Origin: a virus
Direction: 5' to 3' (one strand)
DNA: 20,264 bases
Virus record (IMG/VR): IMGVR_UViG_3300020193_000641
Location: 1 to 20,264 of that record
Position 1 is the first letter of the stretch; each line of letters begins with the position of its first letter. Positions 1 through 6,278 of this stretch are shown in pieces. The position numbers and the translations under genes are program-made. The notes under the pieces are model-generated. The model made no database searches and was not told where the DNA came from. It saw only the letters and a list, made by a program, of their open reading frames with translations.

Positions 1-1
1 G

Positions 2-187
2 CTGCCGGTATGCTCGGAGTGCGCGAAGGGAGTCATTCAAGTCGGCGTGAAGCGTGTGGTCGCTTCCTATGATATGGATAAGTTTAAGAGCGCGCCCCAC
101 TGGGTCGAGTCCGGCGAGTTGTCAAAATCAATGTTTCGCGAGGCTGGTGTAGAATGCATGGAATTCACGTTCTCGTCGTTGGAATGA
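2..187 (+). CDS. C-terminal fragment of a zinc-dependent nucleotide deaminase (dCMP/cytidine deaminase-like)
   Basis: The reading frame is already open at the left edge and ends in TGA at 185-187, leaving 61 codons. Near its start it carries P-V-C-S-E-C-A-K-G-V-I, which matches the second zinc-binding signature (PCxxC followed by an aliphatic helix) of the cytidine/deoxycytidylate deaminase superfamily; the two cysteines would be zinc ligands. The His/Cys-Ala-Glu half of the active site should lie upstream, outside the window. Family members deaminate dCMP to dUMP in nucleotide supply, and many T4-like phages carry one. The substrate cannot be told from this fragment. The gene overlaps the next one by 34 bases, suggesting co-translation. 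Confidence 0.6.
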   Translation: MPVCSECAKGVIQVGVKRVVASYDMDKFKSAPHWVESGELSKSMFREAGVECMEFTFSSLE

Positions 188-540
188 ACCCATCGTCGTA
201 CGTCGGCCCTGATCGGCGAAGTCTAGCGATGTCTAAGCTGAACGTATGGATGGAGGGGATTGGGATTCATTACTTCTCTTTTGTCAATGCATCTCCAGAC
301 CCAGGAGTCGCTCGAGTTAGGGACGTTCAGTGGGACGTGCTCGAGAAGTGTCTCGCTTACGAGTACGACGCGGTCCTGTCTCTAGGCGGGTTTGCTTCTA
401 GAATCCTGCAGCGCCTGGGCGCGCGTCACTTTAGGCTGCCGCACCCGTCTGGACTAAATAGGCAACTTAACGATTCTGAATATGTAAGGAGAGTCCTCTC
501 GGAATGTCGAGACTATATAACTGATGGCCGACATGGGTAA
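154..540 (+). CDS. Uracil-DNA glycosylase-superfamily-like protein
   Basis: This is a 128-residue protein. An N-terminal beta strand leads into V-V-G-M-N-P-S (residues 8-14), resembling motif 1 of the uracil-DNA glycosylase superfamily (GxxPS/GxNPS). Near the C terminus is L-P-H-P-S-G-L-N-R, which resembles the HPS motif 2 that holds the catalytic/intercalating histidine region. Between them V-L-S-L-G-G-F-A is a typical strand-turn element of the fold. At 128 residues it is shorter than classical UDGs (about 220) and closer to compact family-4/5-like or inactive phage relatives. It is embedded between the deaminase and the HAD gene with overlaps on both sides. A role in removing or sensing uracil or other altered bases is inference. 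ATG 184 inside the motif is an unlikely alternative start. Confidence 0.55.
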   Translation: MHGIHVLVVGMNPSSYVGPDRRSLAMSKLNVWMEGIGIHYFSFVNASPDPGVARVRDVQWDVLEKCLAYEYDAVLSLGGFASRILQRLGARHFRLPHPSGLNRQLNDSEYVRRVLSECRDYITDGRHG

Positions 541-1069
541 GAGTAAGCTAACCAAGCTTGTCACTGACGTTGACGGTGTGCTGACGACCGGTGGGCACTA
601 CTACAGCATTGATGGAAAGTGCTTTAAAAACTTTGCGTCGCACGACGCCGACGCGATTAAGATTCTAGAAGCTCTTGGCATAGAGGTAGTGGCCGTCACC
701 GCCGATAAGAGGGGGCTAGATATATCCAAAGCTCGAGCGCGCGACCTCGGCATCAAGTTATACTACGTACCGGAGAAGGAGCGGCTGTCTTGGTTTTTGG
801 AGAACTGTGACTCGGGCACTACAGCATTCATTGGAGACGGCCTGTGGGACGTTCCCGTCTTACAGGAAGCGCTAGTGTCATTTGCTCCAGCAGACGCTAC
901 TCGAGAGGCTAAGTTGGCCGCTGACCACATTCTATCTACGCGCGGCGGTTGCGGCGTCATTCTAGACGTCCTTCGTGTAATTGCCGATACTTACTTTCCA
1001 GAGCTTACGTTCGTTGACTCTCGTGGTATATTATGTCTAAGAGTCAAAAATCTTCCAGCGACGAGGTAG
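524..1069 (+). CDS. HAD-superfamily phosphatase, KdsC-like (C0/C1-capless type)
   Basis: This is a 181-residue protein with the HAD motifs in order: T-D-V-D-G-V-L-T at 14-21 (nucleophile D15, acid/base D17), the motif II threonine at T59, and I-G-D-G-L-W-D at 103-109 for magnesium binding. The arrangement and the sequence K-x-F-x-x-x-D-A-x-A-I resemble KdsC-type sugar-phosphate phosphatases and the HAD domains fused to acylneuraminate cytidylyltransferases. The usual TGR after motif II is replaced by T-A-D-K-R-G, a variant worth noting. Such enzymes remove phosphate from sugar phosphates in glycan precursor synthesis. The start overlaps the UDG-like gene; ATG 533 is an equally possible start. 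It is followed after one base by the nucleotidyltransferase-kinase fusion, which supports a joint sugar or small-molecule activation pathway. Confidence 0.72.
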   Translation: MADMGKSKLTKLVTDVDGVLTTGGHYYSIDGKCFKNFASHDADAIKILEALGIEVVAVTADKRGLDISKARARDLGIKLYYVPEKERLSWFLENCDSGTTAFIGDGLWDVPVLQEALVSFAPADATREAKLAADHILSTRGGCGVILDVLRVIADTYFPELTFVDSRGILCLRVKNLPATR

Positions 1070-1070
1070 C

Positions 1071-2669
1071 ATGTACAAGGTAGTAATTCCGAGCGCCGGT
1101 CTCGGCAGTCGCGTCGGTCCATACACTAAGTTCATCAACAAGGCGCTTATAACGATCGCGGGTCGCCCAGCGATCTCTCACGTCATTACTAAGTTTGACT
1201 CAAGGGTCGAGATCGTCATCCTTCTCGGTTACAAGGGAAGCTACGTCCGCCAGGTAGTCGAGGCCTTGCATGGGGATAGATCAATCACTTATGTAGACGT
1301 CGATAAGTTCCAGGGTCCAGGAAGTGGCCTTGGTTACTCAATGCTGTGCGCCGAGAAGCACCTTCAGTGCCCGTTCATATTTGTCGCAAACGATACCATC
1401 GTACCCATCGATAATATTAACATCAATCCGACGAGAGGTAACTGGATCGGATACTTTAAGAATGACGGCACATATGATTTACCGCAGTATCGTACTCTCG
1501 AAATAGAAGACGGCATCGTTTCTAAAGTCAATCCTAAAGGTGTCGATTGCAACGACATCTATATCGGCGCGGCTGGAATACGAGACTGGCAGCTGTTCTG
1601 GAATATGATGCATGATCCAAATGCAATCGAGATCGGCGAAGCATATGGTCTACAAGCACTGCGAAACGCGAGGGCCGTTGAGATGCCGTCCTGGTGTGAT
1701 ACCGGAAACATGATGGCTCTAGAGAAGACTAAGAAAAGGTTTGGCGCGCCCGAGCACAACGTCCTCGAGAAGGAGTCTGAGGCCATATGGTTTTTGAAAG
1801 ACCGAGTGATAAAGTTCTCAACCGACGAGTCCTTCATCAGAGATAGACTGCTCCGTGTGGAATGGTCGGCACTACCATTAAAAATGCTTCCAAAAATCGT
1901 AAGGAGCGACACGAATCTATATGTGTACGAGAAAGCTCGCGGAAAGATGCTCAGCGAGACACTCGATGCACGGACCTTTCATAGCCTCTTTACAGAGATG
2001 CGTCCGTTCTGGGTAAACGCCGACTTGGAAGCAAGCGTCATTGAGAATGCTAGGAGCAGGATCATCGATGCATCGATGGAATTTTATAAGACCAAGACTG
2101 AACAGCGACTCGAGACGTTTCTAAAAAGGTTCGAGGTAGTAGACCAGACCGAGCAAGTAAACGGCATCTCAACTCTACCGGCTAGACAACTACTAGAGTA
2201 TATAGACTGGAAGTGGCTGACTGAGACTGTATCCGTAGGCGGATTTCACGGTGACTTTCATTGCGAGAATATCGTCGAGACTGACTCAGGTCAGTTCATC
2301 CTACTTGACTGGAGGCAGAACTTCGGTAACGGCAATTACATGCTCGGGGACGTCTACTACGATCTAGCTAAGTTCTATCACGGTCTAGTGGTACCGCACT
2401 CGATGATCTACCGCGGCGAGTTCGAGACGCGAGCTTGGAATGGTGGAATTAGAGTCGACGTTAAGCGCCCAAATAGATTCGTAGAAGTTGCTGAGAAATT
2501 CTGCGAGTGGGTCGAGAACGAAGACTTCTCTATGAAGAAGATACGCACGCTTGCTGCACTGATATATATCAACAGCTCGGCCCTGCACGAGCATGAATTT
2601 GCAGTGTTTCTATACTACTTTGGTCGGTATCAGTTGCAGAGGCTTAATGATGAATATATTGATAGGTAA
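1071..2669 (+). CDS. Bifunctional nucleotidyltransferase / APH-like small-molecule kinase fusion
   Basis: This is a 532-residue two-domain protein. Residues 1 to about 230 form a nucleotidyltransferase: S-A-G-L-G-S-R at 8-14 is the nucleotide-binding loop, followed by K-F-x-N-K-A-L and later V-A-N-D-T-I, the metal-binding acidic turn. The C-terminal half, from about residue 240, is an aminoglycoside/choline-kinase-like fold with the Brenner motif H393-G-D-F-H-x-E-N, where D395 is the predicted catalytic base, and D413-W-R in place of the usual DFD/DWE metal motif. Such fusions phosphorylate a small molecule and activate it as an NDP or CDP derivative (sugar, choline or amino-acid type). The substrate is unknown. 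A GAGG ribosome site at 1063-1066 precedes ATG 1071. The gene overlaps the downstream glycosyltransferase, so the activated donor may feed that enzyme. Confidence 0.75.
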   Translation: MYKVVIPSAGLGSRVGPYTKFINKALITIAGRPAISHVITKFDSRVEIVILLGYKGSYVRQVVEALHGDRSITYVDVDKFQGPGSGLGYSMLCAEKHLQCPFIFVANDTIVPIDNININPTRGNWIGYFKNDGTYDLPQYRTLEIEDGIVSKVNPKGVDCNDIYIGAAGIRDWQLFWNMMHDPNAIEIGEAYGLQALRNARAVEMPSWCDTGNMMALEKTKKRFGAPEHNVLEKESEAIWFLKDRVIKFSTDESFIRDRLLRVEWSALPLKMLPKIVRSDTNLYVYEKARGKMLSETLDARTFHSLFTEMRPFWVNADLEASVIENARSRIIDASMEFYKTKTEQRLETFLKRFEVVDQTEQVNGISTLPARQLLEYIDWKWLTETVSVGGFHGDFHCENIVETDSGQFILLDWRQNFGNGNYMLGDVYYDLAKFYHGLVVPHSMIYRGEFETRAWNGGIRVDVKRPNRFVEVAEKFCEWVENEDFSMKKIRTLAALIYINSSALHEHEFAVFLYYFGRYQLQRLNDEYIDR

Positions 2670-3912
2670 GTTGGGTCGCGTTATTTTCTTTGATAAGAGC
2701 AAGTGGTCAACATACGCTGGCGACGAGGAAGGCCCACTCCTCTACACGATGCTCGCTAAGCGGTATCCCCAGCATACGTTCTATCTAGCGGGAAGGTCGG
2801 ACATTAAGAAGTACAGGGCCAAGAGGTATAAGACTTCTTGGTTCGACGATGAGTCGACGACGGACATCGGCATTCCCGACAACATCGTCGACCTCTTCAA
2901 TGAGTGTCCGCCGAGTAAGATGACCTACAAGGACGTGTTCAGCGAGCACGACGTGCACCTGTGGCTCGCCGACCACGTTCGCGAGAGGGGCTTGCGGTTC
3001 GATGCCGGCATTATGTACCAGGGTCCGACTGGAGCAGTCGGAATACCTAACGTTGGAATCAAGACACTAAAAGAGCATACCCTAGCCAAGCCGCTGGTCA
3101 TGTTCTCGTGGTACTACGCTCCGCCGATGCATCTTCTCAACGTGACTAATATACCGTACATCCTACTCGTCAGCGATCCGAGGTACGTTCCGCTCGAGCA
3201 GAGAGACGTGACAAATGACGAGCGAGCCATCCTAAGTCAAATCAATATCACTAAGACTAAACCCAGGATCGTCAGCTATGAAGACTCATTAAACCTACGC
3301 AAGGTTAAGCTGAGATACGAGTATGCCGGAATCGAGACGGTGTTCCTCCTCGGCGAGAAGCGAGTCGACTTTCGAAAAGTCAAGAAGGATAAGCTCTTCG
3401 TCATGGGTCTGAACTCTGGAGGCATACAGTCAGACCGACCAGCGATCGTCAAGTCGTGGCTGTTGGACACAGAGCGTGGTCGAGACGTCAAGATCTATGG
3501 CGCGTGGGAGGATGATATCGTCGCTCAGTACCCAGGTCGGTTTGAGAACAAGGGCATCTCAGAGGTCGCCGATGAATTCTGGCGATCTAAGTACACGCTG
3601 ATCCCCCCGTTCTTCAACAAGCTGAGCGGATTCGTGACTCAGAAGTTTTGGAAAATGATCTTTTACGGGATCGTCCCGTTCTTCCATCCAATGTACGACA
3701 CCGATCGCATATTCGACGTGCCTGAGGTCCTTCGCGTTAAGAGTCCGGCCGAGATGTGGAGGAACATCGACAGACTCGAGTCCAACCCGCGCGAGTATGA
3801 AGCCGTCCTACAGCACCTGTGGGAGATGCTCAACGATGGTTACTACAACGGAGAATATCTATCCAATCGCATCGCGAGCGCGCTCGAGACGCACGCTGGC
3901 ATAAAGCTCTAG
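2650..3912 (+). CDS. Putative GT-B-fold glycosyltransferase
   Basis: This is a 420-residue protein overlapping the previous gene by 20 bases. ATG 2650 was chosen because AGAGG at 2638-2642 lies 7 bases upstream; ATG 2647 is also possible. It has no signal peptide or membrane segment. The C-terminal third shows a GT-B-like second Rossmann domain: K-L-F-V-M-G-L-N-S-G-G, then K-I-Y-G-A-W, F-E-N-K-G-I-S, and the stretch K-Y-T-L-I-P-P-F-F-N-K-L-S-G-F leading to F-W-K-M-I-F-Y-G-I-V-P. That arrangement is typical of the donor-binding site of family-1-like and phage DNA glucosyltransferases. The acceptor is not visible from sequence. Position between an NDP-donor-making fusion and a DNA methyltransferase makes DNA glycosylation a tempting inference; transfer to a virion or surface glycan is the alternative. 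Confidence 0.6.
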   Translation: MNILIGKLGRVIFFDKSKWSTYAGDEEGPLLYTMLAKRYPQHTFYLAGRSDIKKYRAKRYKTSWFDDESTTDIGIPDNIVDLFNECPPSKMTYKDVFSEHDVHLWLADHVRERGLRFDAGIMYQGPTGAVGIPNVGIKTLKEHTLAKPLVMFSWYYAPPMHLLNVTNIPYILLVSDPRYVPLEQRDVTNDERAILSQINITKTKPRIVSYEDSLNLRKVKLRYEYAGIETVFLLGEKRVDFRKVKKDKLFVMGLNSGGIQSDRPAIVKSWLLDTERGRDVKIYGAWEDDIVAQYPGRFENKGISEVADEFWRSKYTLIPPFFNKLSGFVTQKFWKMIFYGIVPFFHPMYDTDRIFDVPEVLRVKSPAEMWRNIDRLESNPREYEAVLQHLWEMLNDGYYNGEYLSNRIASALETHAGIKL

Positions 3913-3920
3913 GAGGAAAG

Positions 3921-5144
3921 GTGACTACCAACCTAACCCACGCGTCGATCATCCCGCTCATCGGTGGAGAGACCATCGGCTCAGAGCGCGCCTTCGGTAA
4001 GCGACCTGAGTACTTCCTGTCGTACTCTCCGTTCTCAGCCAACGACTCGCACATCGTCAACTGGTACGAGAACGAGGTTCCGTACCTGCTCATAGACGAG
4101 GGGGCTACCTTTCCAAAGAGAGTGAACGTAGTGTCCGCGGTGTGCCCGTGCGCTGGTCTGTCGCAGATGTCTTTCGACTTCGGAGACCACAACCCAAACA
4201 ACAAGTGGATGGAGACCACGGCGCAGTACGTCCTGAGCGAGATGAAGCCTGATGTATTCTGGGGAGAGAACGCGCCTGGGTTCGCGTCGAACATCGGCAA
4301 GAACGTTCGCGAGAAGCTGCGGTCCATCGCCGCCGAGAACGGCTACACGATGACTGTCTACCGCACTAGGTCTCTCCTCCACGGCCAGCCTCAGATCCGC
4401 GAGCGGTCCTTCTACTTCTTTTGGAGGGGGACTAAGACGCCGGTCCTAAACTACTACGACCGACCGCACCGTAAGATCGAGGACGTCATCATCGAGGCGT
4501 CTCGCGCGAACAGTCAGCAGGAGCCGATCAACAAGAAGACTCCGTCTCGAGACGACATACACTACAGGTTCATCCTCGAGGAGCTTCACGGCGGAATGTC
4601 GCACCGAGAGTTCGTTGAGAAGGTCGATCCAAAGGACGTGCGGCGCAGCGACTCGTTCACCTACATACAGAACATCGGAGTCGACTTGCAGCGCCTCGCG
4701 GACTGGCTCAGGAAGGAGGGCCACGACAAGGAGGCCGACAAGACTCTTCGAAAGAAGGCTAAGCTCGACAGCGGCAAGGGCGTGATGCGTCGCGGCACTA
4801 TGATCCCGAAGGACTACATCGGTGCTTTTGTCGGTCACTACCCGACGATGCTCACGCACCCCGTCGAGGACAGGTACATCTCTTACCGTGAGGCCATGTC
4901 AATCATGGGTCTTCCGGAGAGCTTCGAGCTGCTCAATCCGACTAAGAGCGTCAACCACATCTGTCAGAACGTTCCTGTTCAGACCGCGCAGGACATGGCC
5001 GAAGAGGTCGTCGCCGCGCTCGAGGGCAAGCGAGAGTGGATTGACGCAAAGTATGTCTTTCAGCGCAACCACGACCAGTCCGTGATAGTTGGATCTAGAG
5101 GCAAGGTTGAATCAACTCCTAGTCTGGAATCATATCTTTCCTAA
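3921..5144 (+). CDS. Divergent DNA cytosine-C5 methyltransferase-like protein
   Basis: This is a 407-residue protein. GTG 3921 is preceded by a strong AGGAGG at 3911-3916 that overlaps the stop of the glycosyltransferase. C5-methyltransferase motifs appear in order: an N-terminal motif I-like I-P-L-I-G-G-x-x-I-G, motif IV C-P-C-A-G-L-S with the predicted nucleophile C77, motif VI-like W-G-E-N-A-P near residues 113-118, motif VIII Q158-I-R-E-R, a central variable region, and motif X-like Q-N-V-P-V near the C terminus. The family transfers a one-carbon group to C5 of cytosine in DNA. PCAG for PCQG, ENA for ENV and QNVPV for GNAVP are non-canonical, so a different substrate or product is conceivable. 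No restriction endonuclease is adjacent. It ends the 1-5144 gene run and is followed by a terminator. Confidence 0.75.
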   Translation: MTTNLTHASIIPLIGGETIGSERAFGKRPEYFLSYSPFSANDSHIVNWYENEVPYLLIDEGATFPKRVNVVSAVCPCAGLSQMSFDFGDHNPNNKWMETTAQYVLSEMKPDVFWGENAPGFASNIGKNVREKLRSIAAENGYTMTVYRTRSLLHGQPQIRERSFYFFWRGTKTPVLNYYDRPHRKIEDVIIEASRANSQQEPINKKTPSRDDIHYRFILEELHGGMSHREFVEKVDPKDVRRSDSFTYIQNIGVDLQRLADWLRKEGHDKEADKTLRKKAKLDSGKGVMRRGTMIPKDYIGAFVGHYPTMLTHPVEDRYISYREAMSIMGLPESFELLNPTKSVNHICQNVPVQTAQDMAEEVVAALEGKREWIDAKYVFQRNHDQSVIVGSRGKVESTPSLESYLS

Positions 5145-5147
5145 GCT

Positions 5148-5164
5148 TTTGGATACTATCCAAA
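5148..5164. repeat. Perfect 8-bp dyad just after the methyltransferase gene
   Basis: TTTGGATA at 5148-5155 is an exact inverted repeat of TATCCAAA at 5157-5164 around a single C. As DNA it resembles an operator half-site pair; as RNA it would form a short 6-bp hairpin just before the terminator stem. No function is known. Confidence 0.55.
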
Positions 5165-5167
5165 TAT

Positions 5168-5199
5168 ATCAATGAGTTACCGGTAACCCATTGATTTTT
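5168..5199 (+). terminator. Rho-independent terminator after the 1-5144 gene run
   Basis: ATCAATG at 5168-5174 pairs with CATTGAT at 5189-5195. Inside, after one A-C mismatch, GTTACC pairs with GGTAAC (5176-5187). The stem runs directly into five T residues at 5195-5199. It sits 24 bases after the methyltransferase stop codon and separates this operon from the AT-rich region. Confidence 0.8.
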
Positions 5200-5273
5200 A
5201 TAGAAATGTAACAAAATTATCTAATCCAAACCAAAAAAAGTAACAAAATTTTACAGTTTCATACATATCTTAG
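5200..5273. other. AT-rich intergenic stretch with direct repeats
   Basis: This strongly A+T-rich stretch contrasts with the roughly 50% GC coding DNA around it. It contains GTAACAAAATT twice, at 5208-5218 and 5240-5250, 32 bases apart, and a run of seven A at 5233-5239. I see no open reading frame with a ribosome site. It may hold regulatory sites or a replication-linked element, but nothing here proves either. Confidence 0.45.
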
Positions 5274-5302
5274 TTTACAATCATACTGAATAGTAGTACT
5301 AT
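5274..5302 (+). promoter_or_regulatory. Probable sigma70-type promoter for the H1-like gene
   Basis: TTTACA at 5274-5279 (5/6 match to -35) is followed by a 17-bp spacer and TACTAT at 5297-5302 (4/6 match to -10). Transcription would start near 5309, about 50 bases before the chosen GTG start at 5358. It is weaker than the other promoters in the window. Confidence 0.45.
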
Positions 5303-5357
5303 CTGAATATGGTCGATGGATCGATCAGAATGCAACATGCAACATATGGAGATATAC

Positions 5358-5651
5358 GTGTCTGACACTAACACTATCAATACCACCACGCCTTCCGTGA
5401 ACGAACACGGCTTCATTCTAAAGAAGCCTTCCAAGGTCGCCAAGGCTCCGAAGGTCGCCAAGGCTCCGAAGGTCGCCAAGGTCGCCAAGACTCCACGCGT
5501 GACTAAGATGTCTCGCGCGCTCGACGTCTTCCGTGCCAATAAAGACTCGCCGCTCAAGGACGTTCAGGCCAAGATCGCGGATGAGCTTGGTGTCGGTTTT
5601 GAGCGTGCCTACGGCTATGTTCGGGCCATCGTTACTAACAAGCTCGCCTAG
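5358..5651 (+). CDS. Small histone-H1-like basic protein with AKAPKV repeats and C-terminal helical domain
   Basis: This is a protein of 97 residues. GTG 5358 is preferred because GGAG at 5348-5351 lies 6 bases upstream and the protein then begins M-S-D-T-N; in-frame ATGs at 5316 and 5346 lack good ribosome sites. After a polar N terminus, residues of the type K-V-A-K-A-P repeat (encoded by 5433-5486), giving a lysine/alanine/proline-rich tail like that of eukaryotic H1 or bacterial H1-like proteins. The last 45 residues look like a compact helical domain with a winged-helix flavour (L-D-V-F-R-A-N, I-A-D-E-L-G-V). A DNA-binding or compaction role is inferred from charge and composition only. 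It stands alone between a terminator and a set of palindromes. Confidence 0.75.
   Translation: MSDTNTINTTTPSVNEHGFILKKPSKVAKAPKVAKAPKVAKVAKTPRVTKMSRALDVFRANKDSPLKDVQAKIADELGVGFERAYGYVRAIVTNKLA
5433..5486 (+). repeat. In-frame tandem repeat within the H1-like gene
   Basis: The 18-base unit AAGGTCGCCAAGGCTCCG occurs at 5433-5450 and 5451-5468, followed by two copies of its first 9 bases at 5469-5477 and 5478-5486. The 9-base periodicity encodes K-V-A / K-A-P triplets, so repeat number could change by slippage without breaking the frame. Confidence 0.85.
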
Positions 5652-5697
5652 GCGAAACCGGACCTAGGTCCGGTCTGCGGGACCCACCCTACCCGCA
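5645..5697 (+). repeat. Three consecutive inverted repeats at the end of the H1-like gene
   Basis: First, the perfect palindrome CGCCTAGGCG at 5645-5654 includes the TAG stop codon. Second, ACCGGACCTAGGTCCGGT at 5657-5674 is a perfect 18-bp palindrome. Third, TGCGGG at 5676-5681 pairs with CCCGCA at 5692-5697. None is followed by a T run, so they are not typical intrinsic terminators, though they may act as transcript-stabilising 3' structures. The first two share the core CCTAGG. Confidence 0.7.
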
Positions 5698-5743
5698 CTG
5701 ATGAAGCCAGGGTATAACATGCGCGGCTGTTTGGTAAACAATC

Positions 5744-5854
5744 ATGCTTAAGTCAATCTTCGCGTCCGCAGCTATAATGATCGGCGGCATATGCCTCGGT
5801 CTCGCCATCGGATCGCTGATCTCCAACACCGCCCGCATCGTCAGTGCACTCTAA
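5744..5854 (+). CDS. Small single-span membrane peptide (36 residues)
   Basis: ATG 5744 to TAA 5852-5854 encodes 36 residues beginning M-L-K-S-I-F. One hydrophobic segment (about residues 5-27, with GG and G-L-x-I-G-S small-residue motifs) is preceded by a lysine and followed by a polar tail N-T-A-R-I-V, as in a single transmembrane helix. No convincing ribosome-binding site is seen, which lowers confidence. It lies between the palindromes and a late promoter. It could be a real membrane peptide or a translated remnant; no family is recognised. Confidence 0.4.
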   Translation: MLKSIFASAAIMIGGICLGLAIGSLISNTARIVSAL

Positions 5855-5858
5855 TTTG

Positions 5859-5866
5859 GATAAATA
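5859..5866 (+). promoter_or_regulatory. T4-type late promoter (GATAAATA)
   Basis: GATAAATA differs from the T4 late consensus TATAAATA only at the first base. By T4 geometry (box at about -13 to -6) transcription would begin at 5872, exactly the A of the downstream ATG, giving a leaderless mRNA. There is no -35 box and no ribosome site. Confidence 0.65.
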
Positions 5867-5871
5867 CTTCC

Positions 5872-6216
5872 ATGAGAAAGACAGTCGCATCCCTCGTTAT
5901 GGCAACCGCACTCGCGGCAGCGCCATCCCCATCTCAGGCCGGAGACGCGGCAGTTCCTCTTCTCGGAGGCCTCCTGTTCGGTACGATCCTGGGCAGTATT
6001 CTGAATAATGGCCATGATCATCACTACCACCATGAACCGCCACCGGTATATTATTACTCGGCTCCTCCGCAGGTTTACTACTATCCGCCACCTCCTATGC
6101 GTGAGCGGCGATGCAATAGAGTCTGGTATTCTGATCGATTCGGCTATCGCTACTGGGAAGATCGGTGCTACTGGGTATATCCTCAAGTCTATAATGGATT
6201 TGGACCGCAACACTAA
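5872..6216 (+). CDS. Secreted Tyr/Pro/His-rich protein of unknown function
   Basis: This is a 114-residue protein starting M-R-K-T. It has a classic signal peptide: a basic N terminus, a hydrophobic core (V-A-S-L-V-M-A-T-A-L-A-A-A) and a likely signal peptidase I site after S-Q-A-G. A glycine-rich hydrophobic segment follows (L-L-G-G-L-L-F-G-T-I-L-G), then H-D-H-H-Y-H-H, then low-complexity runs of P-P-x-Y-Y-Y. The C-terminal 35 residues contain two cysteines and are rich in W, Y and R. The YYYPPPP style resembles small exported envelope proteins of alphaproteobacteria. A longer reading frame from 5791 exists but would destroy the signal peptide. It sits directly behind a late promoter, so expression late in infection and action in the periplasm are inferred. 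His residues may bind metal. Confidence 0.7.
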   Translation: MRKTVASLVMATALAAAPSPSQAGDAAVPLLGGLLFGTILGSILNNGHDHHYHHEPPPVYYYSAPPQVYYYPPPPMRERRCNRVWYSDRFGYRYWEDRCYWVYPQVYNGFGPQH

Positions 6217-6223
6217 CTGACTG

Positions 6224-6252
6224 TTGACAACGGTCACTTCTCGTGATATAAT
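6224..6252 (+). promoter_or_regulatory. Consensus sigma70 promoter for the VWA gene
   Basis: TTGACA at 6224-6229, a 17-bp spacer and TATAAT at 6247-6252 form a perfect 12/12 match. Transcription would start near 6259, giving a leader of about 20 bases with AGGAG at 6268-6272 before GTG 6279. Confidence 0.9.
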
Positions 6253-6278
6253 AGAATTGTAGATACCAGGAGATTCCC

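Noticed and set aside
1014-1032. TTGACT followed by TATATT near the end of the HAD gene
   Set aside because: The spacer is only 7 bases, far from the 17 expected for a sigma70 promoter.
3819-3920. N-terminal extension of the methyltransferase into the glycosyltransferase gene
   Set aside because: The strong AGGAGG before GTG 3921 sets the start; the extension overlaps coding sequence in another frame and is rich in Arg/His typical of a shadow frame.
3830-4859. Long minus-strand open frames opposite the glycosyltransferase end and the methyltransferase gene
   Set aside because: They mirror well-supported + strand genes, have no ribosome sites, and show the composition of antisense frames.
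5316-5357. ATG 5316 or ATG 5346 as start of the H1-like protein
   Set aside because: There is no ribosome site before 5316; GGAG at 5348-5351 fits GTG 5358 well. Not excluded for certain.
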